This document shows, one piece after another, positions 25,932 to 35,168 of a stretch of 64,000 bases of DNA. Under the pieces are notes generated by a model. It was not told the DNA's origin. It made no database searches and saw nothing but the letters and a program-made list of their open reading frames with translations. The stretch's first letter is position 1. The number at the start of each line of letters is the position of its first letter. Made by a program: the position numbers and the translations under genes. Source of the DNA: JAAYCI01 sp964370295 (GTDB lineage: Bacteria > Bacillota > Clostridia > Oscillospirales > Ruminococcaceae); assembly GCA_964370295.1 (NCBI GenBank), contig CAYJIR010000003.1, positions 43,746-107,745 on the forward strand, written 5' to 3'.

Positions 25932-26558
25932 TCATACAGACAACTTCGGTACTATGTCGCAAATAAAATCGGCCGCTAGATCTACACCTATACGTCCTAC
26001 GTCCAAAGATAAATCGTAATTATTGGCATTATTCCAATCTTGGTCCGTATAAAAACTGTAGTAGTTGGCACGAATCCGGTCTGTTTTTCGGATCAAAGAC
26101 CTCGCGGCATCTTCGTCAAGTTGATGTAGTTTTACAATACGCTTCTTGCGTGTCTCTAAATCCGCATGCATAAAAACCGAAAAAACTCGTACTTGCTCTC
26201 GCAAAATATAATCAGCACAACGCCCCACAATCACGCAAGAACCCTCTTCGGCCACTTCGCGAATCACCTGTGTCACATACAGCTGCAAACGATCATTAGA
26301 AGTATAGGCAAACTCATTAAACGAGGTAGGCAGCTGGCTACCTGTAGCCACCATAGACAACGAGTACAAAAGACTATTCGTAGGGCGCTCGTCCGCCTTT
26401 TCGAACATATCTTGAGAAATACCACTTTTCTCAGCAGCCATTTGCAATAGCTCGCTGTCATAAAATGCAATACCCAATTTTTCGGCCACACGTTTTCCCA
26501 CTTCACGTCCACCACTGCCAAATTCGCGTGCAATACACACTGCAATTTTGTTTTGCAT
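25932..26558 (-). CDS. Cytidylate kinase-like family protein
   Basis: The protein (208 residues from the second ATG) begins with IAREFGSGGREVGKRVAEKLG, a P-loop variant typical of the AAA_26 cytidylate kinase-like group, which is distinct from true Cmk. It continues with FYDSELL, a VIVGRCADYIL segment and a lid with RKKRI and KTDRIRANYY. The phosphate acceptor is unknown. I prefer the ATG at 26558, eight bases after AGGGGG; the one at 26564 is too close. First gene of a probable three-gene operon. Confidence 0.8.
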   Translation of the reverse strand: MQNKIAVCIAREFGSGGREVGKRVAEKLGIAFYDSELLQMAAEKSGISQDMFEKADERPTNSLLYSLSMVATGSQLPTSFNEFAYTSNDRLQLYVTQVIREVAEEGSCVIVGRCADYILREQVRVFSVFMHADLETRKKRIVKLHQLDEDAARSLIRKTDRIRANYYSFYTDQDWNNANNYDLSLDVGRIGVDLAADFICDIVPKLSV

Positions 26559-26651
26559 TTCCATGTCCCCCTCATTAATTGTGGCAAATGCCTAATTAAA
26601 AAATAGTATACCACATATTTTTCTTTTTCACAAAAGACTTTTATCTAGAAA

Positions 26652-26686
26652 GAAAATTTTGCGAATTTGGCTCACCAAATTCGCAA
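26652..26686 (-). terminator. Intrinsic terminator of htpG
   Basis: TTGCGAATTTGG and CCAAATTCGCAA form a 12-base-pair stem with a four-base loop. On the minus strand it is followed by a T-rich stretch, 14 bases after the htpG stop. Confidence 0.85.
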
Positions 26687-26699
26687 ATAAGAAACCTGT

Positions 26700-28577
26700 T
26701 TATTGTGCCAGAATTTTGCTTAAATCGTTACTAAATGCCACAGGATCTTCCACGGGCAAACCTTCTATAAGCAAGGCTTGGTTGTACAGCAGGCCTGCAT
26801 AGGTTTTTAGCAGTTCCTGATTTTCGCTTTGTAGTGTCTGTAATTTTGCAAACAAAGGATGTTCCGCATTGATTTCCAGCACTTTTTGGCTTTCCACCTT
26901 ATTTTCGCCCGGCATGCTATTTAACACCTTTTCCATCTCCATAGAAAGGCCCCCCTCGGATGTTAAGATAACCGGATGATTTTTTAAGCGTCCGCTCACT
27001 TTCACCTGCGTCACCTTGCCGTCAAGGCTTTCTTTAAGGAAGTCAAATAAATCTTTATTGCTCTCGTTTTGTTTCTCTATTTCTTCTTTTTCTTCTTCAC
27101 TCTCTAAGCCCAAATCACCGCCGGAGATATTGCGGAATTCTTTCTCGTCGTATTGACGAAGCATACTAAGCGTAAACTCGTCCACATCGTCTGTGAGAAG
27201 AAACAAATCGAAGCCCTTGCCCAACACCATTTCTGCCTGTGGCAAACGCGAAAGCCTATCTATACTATCACCGGCCGCATAATAAATATATTTTTGTTCT
27301 TCCGGCATATTGGCACAATACTCTGCCAAAGTCGCCATCTTCTTGTCCTTGGCAGCATAAAACAGTAGCAAATCCTTCAAATTATCACTTTCTGCCCCAA
27401 AAGATTGGTACAGGCCCACTTTTAGCTGCAGACCAAAATTTTTGAAGAATACCTCGTAGGCTTCTCGATCATTTTTAAGCCAAAGCCCCAGTTCACTTCT
27501 AATTTTACGCTCCAAAGATTTGCGAATCAGCTGCAGTTGTCGGTCGTGCTGAAGCATTTCGCGGCTGATGTTAAGGCTGAGGTCCTGGCTATCTACCAAA
27601 CCACGCACAAAGCTGAAATGATCTGGTAGCAAGTCTGCACATTTTTGCATGATCATCACACCGGACGCATACAATTGCAAGCCTTTTTCATATTCTTTAG
27701 AGTAATAGTTATACGGTGTGCGCGAAGGCACAAACAAAAGAGCGTTATAGGTGGCTGTTCCCTCTGTATTGCTTTGAATCACCTTGGCCGGGGCCTCAAA
27801 ATCAGAAAATTTCTCCTTATAGAAAGCCGCATAATCTTCTTCTGTTAGCTCGGCTTTGTCGCGCTTCCATAAGGGCACCATACTGTTAAGTGTGCGCAAT
27901 TCTTCCACTTCTTCATATTCATTTTCCACGTCTTTTTTGGGACGCGTCTCATGCACTGTCATCTTAATGGGATAACGTATATAATCAGAATATTTTTCCA
28001 CCAACCCACGTAAGCGGTGCTCTTCTAAAAATTCACTATAACGCTCGTCTTCTTCATCCTCTTTAAACACCAAAATAATATCTGTTCCCACTTCGTCACG
28101 TTGGGCCGGTTTAACCTCATAGCCCTGTGCCCCTTTGCTTTGCCAGCAATACGCTTCGCTTTCACCAAACGCACGGCTTATCACACGCACTTGCGAAGCC
28201 ACCATAAATGCAGAATAAAAACCCACACCAAATTGCCCGATGATATCAACATCTTCGGCTGCTTCATTTTCTTTGCGGAAAGCAAGGCTGCCACTGGCGG
28301 CAATGACGCCAAGGTTCCCTTCTAGGGCAGCCTTATCCATGCCAAGACCATTGTCCGAAATGGTAAGGGTTCGCAACTCTTTATCGGCTTGTAAGAAAAT
28401 TTCATACTCGCCACTTGCAAGGCCGGCCTCGGTATTTGTCAACGAAAGAAAATGGCGTTTGTCGATAGCATCTGAGGCATTGCTGATAAGCTCACGCAAG
28501 AAAATTTCTTTATGTGTATAGATGCTGTTTATCATCAAATCCAGCAATCGTTTCGATTCTGCTTTAAATTGTTTCAT
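26700..28577 (-). CDS. htpG: Molecular chaperone HtpG (Hsp90)
   Basis: The protein (625 residues, full length) has the GHKL ATPase domain with ELISNASDAIDK, DNGLGMDK and GQFGVGFYSAFMVA in the first 130 residues. The middle domain contains LNISREMLQ near 337 with the catalytic Arg region, and the C-terminal dimerisation domain follows. HtpG is the cytoplasmic ATP-driven chaperone that remodels client proteins under stress. AGGAG precedes the ATG. A CIRCE operator and a good promoter lie upstream (28608-28667), so HrcA control is predicted. It forms its own transcription unit. Confidence 0.97.
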   Translation of the reverse strand: MKQFKAESKRLLDLMINSIYTHKEIFLRELISNASDAIDKRHFLSLTNTEAGLASGEYEIFLQADKELRTLTISDNGLGMDKAALEGNLGVIAASGSLAFRKENEAAEDVDIIGQFGVGFYSAFMVASQVRVISRAFGESEAYCWQSKGAQGYEVKPAQRDEVGTDIILVFKEDEEDERYSEFLEEHRLRGLVEKYSDYIRYPIKMTVHETRPKKDVENEYEEVEELRTLNSMVPLWKRDKAELTEEDYAAFYKEKFSDFEAPAKVIQSNTEGTATYNALLFVPSRTPYNYYSKEYEKGLQLYASGVMIMQKCADLLPDHFSFVRGLVDSQDLSLNISREMLQHDRQLQLIRKSLERKIRSELGLWLKNDREAYEVFFKNFGLQLKVGLYQSFGAESDNLKDLLLFYAAKDKKMATLAEYCANMPEEQKYIYYAAGDSIDRLSRLPQAEMVLGKGFDLFLLTDDVDEFTLSMLRQYDEKEFRNISGGDLGLESEEEKEEIEKQNESNKDLFDFLKESLDGKVTQVKVSGRLKNHPVILTSEGGLSMEMEKVLNSMPGENKVESQKVLEINAEHPLFAKLQTLQSENQELLKTYAGLLYNQALLIEGLPVEDPVAFSNDLSKILAQ

Positions 28578-28607
28578 ATGTAAGAATTCTCCTGTTTAAA
28601 AAGTTAA

Positions 28608-28634
28608 TTAGCAGTCTATGTATAAGAGTGCTAA
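28608..28634 (-). promoter_or_regulatory. CIRCE operator (HrcA site) upstream of htpG
   Basis: On the minus strand TTAGCACTC, nine bases, then GACTGCTAA matches the CIRCE consensus TTAGCACTC-N9-GAGTGCTAA with a single mismatch. It sits just downstream of the -10, where HrcA binding would block transcription and heat would relieve it. Confidence 0.9.
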
Positions 28635-28638
28635 AACC

Positions 28639-28667
28639 AGTGTACAACATTTTTAAATTTCCTGCAA
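28639..28667 (-). promoter_or_regulatory. SigmaA promoter of htpG
   Basis: On the minus strand TTGCAG (28662-28667) and TACACT (28639-28644) have 17-base spacing, with the CIRCE element starting five bases downstream. Confidence 0.75.
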
Positions 28668-28880
28668 GGGGAAAAAGAAAATTTTATTCGTTTTTCTATA
28701 TATTCCTTTGTGTTCTTCTGTTTATTTTATGCTATACTAAATGTAAATCCGCATAGGCTTTACAGCTAGGGCAATCCCTCTATTCAACCTTCTATATTGC
28801 GCCCACGCGGTTGTTGCCACTTACGCATCACTGCAGTAGCATCGCCTACGTAAAAGTAATGTCTAAATAAGGAGGACATC

Positions 28881-29492
28881 ATGACTGTTTTATTACTGAA
28901 CGGAAGCCCGCACAAAGAAGGAACCACCTTTGCCGCATTAAAAGAAGTTCAACATGCGCTGCAACAAAAGGATGTGCAAAGCGAAATTCTACATCTTGGA
29001 ACAAAACCCGTATATGGCTGTACCGCCTGCCGTCATTGTGCCAAAACCAATCGTTGCATTTTTGAGGACAAAGCCAATGAAATAATAGAGAAAATGCAAG
29101 AATCTGATGCCTTTATTGTGGGCTCTCCTGTGTATTACGCCGGGGCTAATGGGGCTCTTTGCGCTGTACTGGATCGCGTTTTTTTCGCAGGCTCTTCTGT
29201 GATGGCTCGCAAGCCTGCTGCCGCTGTAGCCGTATGTCGCAGAGGCGGCGCCGCAAGCGCACTGGATAGACTCCACAAATATTTTGGCCTGTATGAAATG
29301 CCCATCGTCTCTTCTACCTATTGGAATATGGGCTTTGGCCGCAGCATGGAAGATTTTTCACATGACGAAGAGGGCATCCAAACCATGCGAATTCTTGGCA
29401 AAAATATGGCACAGCTATTGCAAATGCAAGAAAAAGCAAATCTGCCCCCAGTAGAACAGGAAGCAAAGATATGGACAAGCTTCATTCGTTAA
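28881..29492 (+). CDS. Flavodoxin-family NAD(P)H-dependent reductase
   Basis: The protein (203 residues) has a flavodoxin-like fold: LLLNGSPHKEGTT binds FMN phosphate, FIVGSPVYYAGANG contacts the flavin ring, and a central YGCTACRHCAKTNRCIFED segment has four closely spaced cysteines. Such cysteine-bearing members are often annotated as iron-sulfur flavoproteins or FMN reductases; a cluster is possible but not shown. GGAGG precedes the ATG by seven bases. It converges with the HAD gene at 29598 across a shared palindrome. Confidence 0.85.
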   Translation: MTVLLLNGSPHKEGTTFAALKEVQHALQQKDVQSEILHLGTKPVYGCTACRHCAKTNRCIFEDKANEIIEKMQESDAFIVGSPVYYAGANGALCAVLDRVFFAGSSVMARKPAAAVAVCRRGGAASALDRLHKYFGLYEMPIVSSTYWNMGFGRSMEDFSHDEEGIQTMRILGKNMAQLLQMQEKANLPPVEQEAKIWTSFIR

Positions 29493-29569
29493 GCACAAAA
29501 TGTATAAAACAACAACTATTCTTCATTTTTTAATTTTCGTATTCCAAATTGTTATTGCAAATCATAAGA

Positions 29570-29615
29570 AGCTTGCAAGCACAATACGGTTTTTGCCTTA
29601 TTGTGCTTGCAAGCT
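29570..29615. terminator. Bidirectional terminator spanning the HAD gene stop codon
   Basis: AGCTTGCAAGCACAATA and TATTGTGCTTGCAAGCT are exact complements around a T-rich loop. The right arm is the end of the HAD coding sequence (ASLQAQ plus stop). It separates two converging genes. Confidence 0.85.
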
Positions 29616-30236
29616 AGCAAAATCCAGTGTGAGCAATTCACTAAAATGATGGATGACTGTTTTCGCCTCGGGCACCTTGCCAAAACCATAAGAGGCAAAT
29701 ATAAAGGGGATTTTCGCCACTTGGCAAGCAGAAAAGTCACCCGCTGTATCGCCTACATACACCGCAGTAGACAAGGCATTTTTTTTCATGATATGTTTCA
29801 GATTTTCTCCCTTAGGGCGGCCTGTGTCGCCAAAACACAAGGTATCTTCCATATAATGGCTAAGGCCGGTGTTTTGTAAAAAAGCCTCTATATAACCGGA
29901 CATGCAATTGCTAACAATAAACAATTTATGCTCTTTGCTAAGCTTTTCTATCCCCTCTTTCACCCCTTCAAACACAGGACATGGTGCCGTATACATAAAG
30001 GAATGCTCGCTATCGGTGCAAGCTTTTGCTATCTCCTCGCGTTTTTGCTCGCTGATATCGGGAAATAAGCTATCAAAGATTTCCAAGGACGGTTTCCCAA
30101 ACAAATCTTTAAGCTCTTCACTTGTCAGTTCTTTTTTTATTTCCGGATACTTTTTTATGGTTTGATTCCAGCATTCCGCCACCTGCTGCGTGGAATCCCA
30201 CAAAGTGCCGTCTACATCCAATATTATATTTGCCAT
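29598..30236 (-). CDS. HAD-superfamily phosphatase, phosphoglycolate phosphatase-like
   Basis: The protein (212 residues) has HAD motif I LDVDGTLWDS, a cap domain, motif II IVSNCMSGY, the conserved Lys in GRPKGENL, and motif III YVGDTAGDFSAC. This fits the subfamily IA phosphatases (Gph/PGMB/PpaX group); the substrate is unknown. The ATG at 30236 is used because AAGGGG lies eight bases before it; an upstream in-frame start has none. The 3' coding end doubles as a terminator stem. Confidence 0.83.
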   Translation of the reverse strand: MANIILDVDGTLWDSTQQVAECWNQTIKKYPEIKKELTSEELKDLFGKPSLEIFDSLFPDISEQKREEIAKACTDSEHSFMYTAPCPVFEGVKEGIEKLSKEHKLFIVSNCMSGYIEAFLQNTGLSHYMEDTLCFGDTGRPKGENLKHIMKKNALSTAVYVGDTAGDFSACQVAKIPFIFASYGFGKVPEAKTVIHHFSELLTLDFASLQAQ

Positions 30237-30274
30237 AATACCCCTTTTCGCATTTACCTTTGTGCACAAAGCAG

Positions 30275-30943
30275 CTATTCACCTTTTTTTGTTTGCTTTT
30301 CTTCGTTTTTGCTCGTTGTAAAACGATATTCTTTTCCTTGCCGAATTCGTTTCAAATTTTCTTTGTGCATGATTACAATTAACAAAGTGATGATGCAGGC
30401 ACAAACAACAGAAAAAACCACAAATTGATGACTTATTAACCCAGCCCATAACCCGGTTGCCACAGGGTACAGCGAAATCCCTACCACCGACCCCAGCGAC
30501 ACCATGCCGGTTGCTTTAAATAAAATTAAAAAAACAACAATTAACACCATCGCCACCGCCGGGTTCAGTGCCAAAATCACACCAGCTACCGTGGCAACGC
30601 CTTTGCCCCCACGAAAACCAAAAAACACCGGAAACATATGCCCTAGTATCACGGCAATTCCCGCCAAATAGGCTCCATACAATGGCTCGCCCGTAGCACT
30701 TAACCACATTGTGAAAAAACGGCCAAGCAACACAGCCACCACACCTTTCAACACGTCTCCCAGCAAGGTAAGCACTGCCGCCTTTTTTCCGAAATTGCGC
30801 GCCATATTGGTCATCCCTGCATTTCCAGAACCCAAACTACGCACGTCTTTTTTATATATTCCTTTGCTAATCATAACGGCAAAGTTTATACTACCCAATA
30901 AATATCCTGCAAGCACTCCCAGCACCAAAGCTACCGCCATCAT
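30275..30943 (-). CDS. plsY: Glycerol-3-phosphate acyltransferase PlsY
   Basis: The protein (222 residues) has about five membrane helices. The three PlsY motifs are visible: LGSINFAV with LGSGNAGMTNMARNFG, then GDVLKG, and GHMFPVFFGFRGGKGVATVAG. It uses acyl phosphate to make 1-acylglycerol-3-phosphate, the first step of phospholipid synthesis in Gram-positive bacteria, at the membrane. The start is ambiguous among GTG 30955, ATG 30943 and ATG 30940. GGAGG at 30955-30960 favours the ATGs. Confidence 0.93.
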   Translation of the reverse strand: MMAVALVLGVLAGYLLGSINFAVMISKGIYKKDVRSLGSGNAGMTNMARNFGKKAAVLTLLGDVLKGVVAVLLGRFFTMWLSATGEPLYGAYLAGIAVILGHMFPVFFGFRGGKGVATVAGVILALNPAVAMVLIVVFLILFKATGMVSLGSVVGISLYPVATGLWAGLISHQFVVFSVVCACIITLLIVIMHKENLKRIRQGKEYRFTTSKNEEKQTKKGE

Positions 30944-31162
30944 TGCATGCAACACCTCCCACTTCTAACAATACGATTTCATCCAAGATTATAGCACGCT
31001 TACCCTTGTGCCGCAAGTTTTCTGTTTGACAAAAACCGCCATTGGCTCTATGATAGAAGCCACTCGTTCGATTTTACCCACGCTTGGTCTATCTGTACAT
31101 TTACAGAATACCACAATAAACTGTTCTCATCATGCTCTTTTAGGAAAGGAAGGCAGTGCGCA

Positions 31163-31849
31163 TTGTTTTCATTTTTACAAGGCGATTTTACCTTGCTGTT
31201 AGCCCGTGTGGCAGGCCTTTTACTTGCCATACCATTTCACGAGGTATCACACGCCCTCATTTCGGACAAATTGGGCGACCATACCGCACGCGACTTGGGA
31301 CGTTTGTCCTTAAATCCTCTTAAACATTTCGATGTGATGGGATTTCTTAGCATGATGATTATCGGCATTGGCTGGGCAAAACCTGTGCCTGTAAACCCGA
31401 ATCTTTACAAAGATCCCCGCCGGGGAATGGCACTCACAGCTTTAGCCGGCCCCTTGTCTAATTTTCTCTTGGCCTATATTTCCTTTATCTTTTATAAAAC
31501 GTTCTATTATTTCGGCAATTTTTTCACACTATCCACCGATACAACATCGTTTATTTTATCTCTTTCCACTTTCTTCTTCTACTTTTCCATTCTCAATTTA
31601 AACCTCACGATGTTCAATTTACTTCCCATCCCGCCCTTAGATGGCAGCCGTATTTTTGGCCTTCTTTTGCCAAAATCTTTATATTTTAAAGTGATGGGCT
31701 ATGGCAGATATATGATGTTTGCCGTTTTGATTTTGGTATTTTTAGGCCTATTGCAAGCCCCACTTTCCTTCTTAAATAACTTAGGCATTCAAGTCCTGTC
31801 TTATGGCACCATCTACCTTGACATTTTGTTTCGTTTTTTATTGTCTTGA
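31163..31849 (+). CDS. Site-2 protease family (M50) membrane metalloprotease
   Basis: The protein (228 residues) has several membrane helices, the zinc motif HEVSH (HExxH) at about 27-31 and a second motif NLLPIPPLDGSRIF near 165-178 whose Asp is the third ligand. SLNPLKHFD and GWAKPVPVN are also typical of the YwhC-like rhomboid-sized M50 subgroup. It should cleave or turn over membrane proteins; the target is unknown. A TTG at 31163 is used with AAGGAAGG upstream. No PDZ domain is present. Confidence 0.87.
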   Translation: MFSFLQGDFTLLLARVAGLLLAIPFHEVSHALISDKLGDHTARDLGRLSLNPLKHFDVMGFLSMMIIGIGWAKPVPVNPNLYKDPRRGMALTALAGPLSNFLLAYISFIFYKTFYYFGNFFTLSTDTTSFILSLSTFFFYFSILNLNLTMFNLLPIPPLDGSRIFGLLLPKSLYFKVMGYGRYMMFAVLILVFLGLLQAPLSFLNNLGIQVLSYGTIYLDILFRFLLS

Positions 31850-31950
31850 TGCGTTTTCATCGCTGTGCAAACACCCTTTTCATCCCCACAGCACGCAATA
31901 CCCGCCTTGACAAGTTCGTTGGTTTTTTGTTAAAATAATAATAACATTTT

Positions 31951-32026
31951 GCGGCTTTAGCTCATCCGGTAGAGCGTCTGCTTCCCAAGCAGAAGGTGGC
32001 GAGTTCGAGTCTCGTAAGCCGCTCCA
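31951..32026 (+). tRNA. tRNA-Gly (anticodon CCC)
   Basis: A full cloverleaf is visible: acceptor GCGGCTT with AAGCCGC, anticodon stem TCTGC/GCAGA with loop TTCCCAA (anticodon CCC), T-arm with GAGTTCGAGTCTC, discriminator T and encoded CCA. It reads GGG glycine codons. Confidence 0.96.
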
Positions 32027-32029
32027 CAG

Positions 32030-32057
32030 CGGAGCAAGTTGATGTTCCGTTTTTTTT
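32030..32057 (+). terminator. Intrinsic terminator after tRNA-Gly
   Basis: CGGAGCA and TGTTCCG form a hairpin followed by eight T, four bases after the tRNA 3' end. Confidence 0.75.
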
Positions 32058-32106
32058 GTTTCAATTTTGGCAGTAAAGAGACTGCCTGGCAGTGGAGAAA
32101 ATCTTC

Positions 32107-34134
32107 ATGATAAAAAAATCTTTATCTCTCATTTTGGTTTTTTCTGTTTTGTTTTCGTTTAGCGGTTGCGCCTCTCTTTTGCAAGGCTTTGCATCCTTTT
32201 TGGATAGGCCGGAAGCCTCTACATCCGGAACTGCTGCCGAAGCCACGGGAGATGAAACAGAATGGGTGATGTATTGGTATCTCTGTGGCAGTGATTTGGA
32301 AACAAATTATGGCTCGGCCACAGAAGATATTCAAGAATTGCTTGCTGTGCCTTTGCCAGAGAATGTAAAAGTGGTTATTCAAACAGGCGGCGCCGACCAA
32401 TGGCAAAACGATTTTGTGCGTGCCGATCGTGTGCAACGTTTTTTGTATGACCACAACGGCTTAGAACTTGTGGATGAACAACCGCAAGCAAACATGGGCG
32501 AAGCAAAAACCTTATCAGACTTTTTACGTTTTGCCACCGAAAATTATCCGGCAAAACACAGCTTGGTTAATTTATGGAATCATGGTGGTGCCACCTTGGG
32601 CGGCATTGCCTACGATGAATTATATAACTATGATTCTTTGGACTTAGACGAATTAAACGATGCACTTGCCGCGGTTTACACACCCAACTCTTTGGACCCC
32701 GCCATTGACATTTTCGGCTTTGACGCCTGTTTAATGGCCACCCTAGATGTAGCCGATAGCCTACGTGATTATGCACACTACATGGTGGCATCCGAAGAAC
32801 TTATGCCCAGCAATGGTTGGTATTACACCGGCATGTTTAAACCATTGGCCGCAAATCCCAACCTATCGCCTCTCGATTTTTCAAAAATCATTTGCGACAG
32901 CTATTTAGAAGGCTGTGAAATTGTTGATACCGATAGCGATGTCACTTTGTCAGTTGCCAACTTGACCAAGTTAGGCGATTTGCTCGTTGCCTATGAAAAT
33001 TTTGGCAAAGAGGCCTTGGGTTCTGCTATCGAAGCACCTTCTTTCTTCACAAGCTTTTCAAAAATAGCCAATGAATCAGAGAACTATGGCGGCAACACAC
33101 GTGAACAAGGCTATTACAACATGGTCGATTTGGGACATTTGGCGCGAAGTTCACAGCAGCTTTTGCCACAAACTTCGGCCGCTGTTTTAGACGCCTTAGA
33201 CGCGTGCATAGAATATGAAGTGAACGGCCGATATCGCAGCGAAGCTTCCGGTTTGTCTTGCTATTACTCCTACAGCGGCGACTTAATGGATTTTTCCCAA
33301 TATACAGAATTTGGTATTAGCGAGGCCTTTAAACATCTTTATTACTACGGCCTTACCGGCAATTTACGTCCGGAAGGCGTTGAGTATGTTTCAGACTTAG
33401 AGCTTCCAGGAGAAGATTTCTCCGACTTTGCCGCCAGTGACTTGCAAGAAGTGCCCAGTTTACACACGGTAGATTGGAACAACGCCCCTATAAACATTTC
33501 ACAAACAAACCACACTCTGTTAGAGCTTGGAAGTCAAGCCGAAGAAATTTTATCATCGGTCGCTTTTCAATTGTTTTTCTTAGACGTGGAGCAAGACTTG
33601 GTGGTAAGTCTTGGCACCGACAACGCCATTGCGGTTAACTGGCAAGAAGGTGTTTTCGAAGACAATTTTCAAGGTACTTGGGGAAGTTTAGACGGTGCCT
33701 TGTGTTACATGGAGGTCTCGTACGAAAGCGAAGATTACACTCTTTATTCCGTGCCCGTTTTGCTAAATGATGTCAAACACAACTTAAGCATTGTATATGA
33801 CTTCACGCAAGAACTCTACGTCATCGAAGGTGCGCGTTTGCCCAGCCCGGAAGATTCTACGCTTGCCGAACGCACCATCGTACCCTTGCAAAATGGCGAT
33901 GTGGTGCAACCGCTTCACTTTGCCTCCACAGTTTTTGGAGACCGCGGCGAATTGCAGGAGATACCGGCCGACTCTGTCACCGTGGATGAAAACACCTCTT
34001 TTCATGAGATGTCACTGGGCAACGGCACCTATGTAACTCTTTTTGAAATGCGTGATTCCCAGGGCAACACGGCATTGTCTTCACCGGCAATGTTTGAAAT
34101 TCATAATGAAGAAATCACTCTTTCTTTGCCATAA
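32107..34134 (+). CDS. Clostripain-like (C11) cysteine peptidase lipoprotein
   Basis: The protein (675 residues) has a lipoprotein signal peptide, with FSFSGC placing the lipidated Cys at residue 21. The catalytic region follows: WYLCGSDLE near 57, NLWNHGG with the catalytic His near 155, and FGFDACLMATLD with the catalytic Cys near 208. These mark the C11 clostripain group, which cut after Arg or Lys. The C-terminal half (about 400-675) is a beta-rich region of unknown function. It should be anchored on the outer face of the membrane. The ATG at 32107 has GTGGAG nine bases upstream; a GTG at 32092 is less likely. Confidence 0.87.
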   Translation: MIKKSLSLILVFSVLFSFSGCASLLQGFASFLDRPEASTSGTAAEATGDETEWVMYWYLCGSDLETNYGSATEDIQELLAVPLPENVKVVIQTGGADQWQNDFVRADRVQRFLYDHNGLELVDEQPQANMGEAKTLSDFLRFATENYPAKHSLVNLWNHGGATLGGIAYDELYNYDSLDLDELNDALAAVYTPNSLDPAIDIFGFDACLMATLDVADSLRDYAHYMVASEELMPSNGWYYTGMFKPLAANPNLSPLDFSKIICDSYLEGCEIVDTDSDVTLSVANLTKLGDLLVAYENFGKEALGSAIEAPSFFTSFSKIANESENYGGNTREQGYYNMVDLGHLARSSQQLLPQTSAAVLDALDACIEYEVNGRYRSEASGLSCYYSYSGDLMDFSQYTEFGISEAFKHLYYYGLTGNLRPEGVEYVSDLELPGEDFSDFAASDLQEVPSLHTVDWNNAPINISQTNHTLLELGSQAEEILSSVAFQLFFLDVEQDLVVSLGTDNAIAVNWQEGVFEDNFQGTWGSLDGALCYMEVSYESEDYTLYSVPVLLNDVKHNLSIVYDFTQELYVIEGARLPSPEDSTLAERTIVPLQNGDVVQPLHFASTVFGDRGELQEIPADSVTVDENTSFHEMSLGNGTYVTLFEMRDSQGNTALSSPAMFEIHNEEITLSLP

Positions 34135-34227
34135 CTTTTGTTATAGTGCAATGCACAAGCGCTATCTTGTAACATAATCAGTAGCAACCTGTGCCTTGCC
34201 AAATATATGAAAAGGATGTGTTGTTTT

Positions 34228-34905
34228 ATGGAATATCGTATCGAAGGCGGCTCTTTACCCGTTGTGCTTTGCCAATTGCAGGCCGGTGAATCTGTCATCA
34301 ATGAAAGTGGCTCCATGGTTTGGATGACCTCTAACATGAAGATGGAAACCATTGGTGGTGGCGCTTCCAAAATGTTGGGTCGCTTGCTTTCCGGTGACAC
34401 AATGTTCCAAAATGCGTTTACAGCCGAGGGTGGCCCGGGCGAAATTGCGTTTGCTCCGTCTGTCCCGGGCACCATAGTTCCCATCGAGGTTACACCGGAC
34501 AGACCCGTTGTCCTGCAAAAATCGGCTTTCTTGGCTGCCACACGCGGTGTAGAACTTTCTGTTTTCTTTAACAAAAAATTAGGTGCCGGCCTATTTGGTG
34601 GCGAAGGTTTTATTATGCAAAAAGTAACCGGATCTGGCATTGTATTTGTCGAAATTGATGGCCATGCTGTGGAATACACCTTGGCTGCCGGCCAAAGCAT
34701 GATAGTGGATACAGGCAACTTGGCTATTATGGACCACACTTGCACCATGGACATTCAAAAAGTTCCCGGTGTGAAAAATATGTTTTTTGGCGGCGAGGGT
34801 GTTTTCAACACCTTGGTTACCGGCCCCGGAAAAATCACCGTGCAAAGCATGCCTGTAAGTAGTTTAGCCGACGCTTTGCGCCCCTTCTTCCCCTCCAACA
34901 AATAA
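34228..34905 (+). CDS. AIM24/TIGR00266 family protein
   Basis: The protein (225 residues) is all beta by appearance with the AIM24 pattern: LQAGESVINESGSMVWM, GGGASKMLGRLLSG, AFTAEGGPGEIAFAPSVPGTI, GLFGGEGFIMQKVTGSG and a C-terminal TGPGKITVQS. The fold resembles TRAP-like beta sheets. The mitochondrial namesake affects cristae, but no bacterial function is established. No signal peptide is present. I use the ATG at 34228 with AAAGGA 11 bases upstream; an ATG at 34207 has no ribosome binding site. Confidence 0.87.
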   Translation: MEYRIEGGSLPVVLCQLQAGESVINESGSMVWMTSNMKMETIGGGASKMLGRLLSGDTMFQNAFTAEGGPGEIAFAPSVPGTIVPIEVTPDRPVVLQKSAFLAATRGVELSVFFNKKLGAGLFGGEGFIMQKVTGSGIVFVEIDGHAVEYTLAAGQSMIVDTGNLAIMDHTCTMDIQKVPGVKNMFFGGEGVFNTLVTGPGKITVQSMPVSSLADALRPFFPSNK

Positions 34906-34934
34906 CCGCTATCGTACTGTATAGACGCGTAATC

Positions 34935-34964
34935 GGGGCGGTGTTGCCATAGCAACACCGCCCC
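34935..34964 (+). terminator. Terminator after the AIM24 gene
   Basis: GGGGCGGTGTTGC and GCAACACCGCCCC pair perfectly around a four-base loop about 30 bases past the stop. The flanking T content is low, so termination strength is uncertain. Confidence 0.6.
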
Positions 34965-35000
34965 ACAAAATATAAACCCTGTTCTGCTTGCAACAAACAT

Positions 35001-35150
35001 TTAATGCCACTGAACAAACAAAAAAGACATATACATATTATAAAAAGGTATGCCCCATAAAAGTGCTTTTCTGAGCACTTTTATGGCCACCGCATTTTGC
35101 GGTGGCGCTGAATAAGCACCTGCAGGGGTTTATTCAGCAGACATTATTTA
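35001..35150 (+). repeat. Dispersed intergenic repeat, copy A
   Basis: This 150-base element starts TTAATGCCACTGAACAAAC, passes through ATATACATATTATAAAA and a GGTATGCCC tract, and then has three successive hairpins. These are AAAAGTGC/GCACTTTT, CCACCGC/GCGGTGG, and GCTGAATAA/TTTATTCAGC, ending in CAGACATTATTTA. The same modules recur at 52290-52555 and, diverged, at 48001-48080 and 18424-18490. It contains no frame of note and lies between converging genes. Confidence 0.85.
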
Positions 35151-35168
35151 CATCAAAGCATTTCCTTA

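Larger units (their letters stand above)
28578..28880. other. Divergent region between htpG and the flavodoxin-fold gene
   Basis: This 303-base region contains the htpG promoter and CIRCE site on the htpG side. On the flavodoxin side a TATACT box lies near 28733-28738, without a well-spaced -35, followed by a leader of about 120 bases. I found no recognised riboswitch in that leader and no gene. Confidence 0.45.

Noticed and set aside
28740..28880. FMN riboswitch before the flavodoxin-fold gene
   Set aside because: None of the conserved RFN-element segments is present in the leader.
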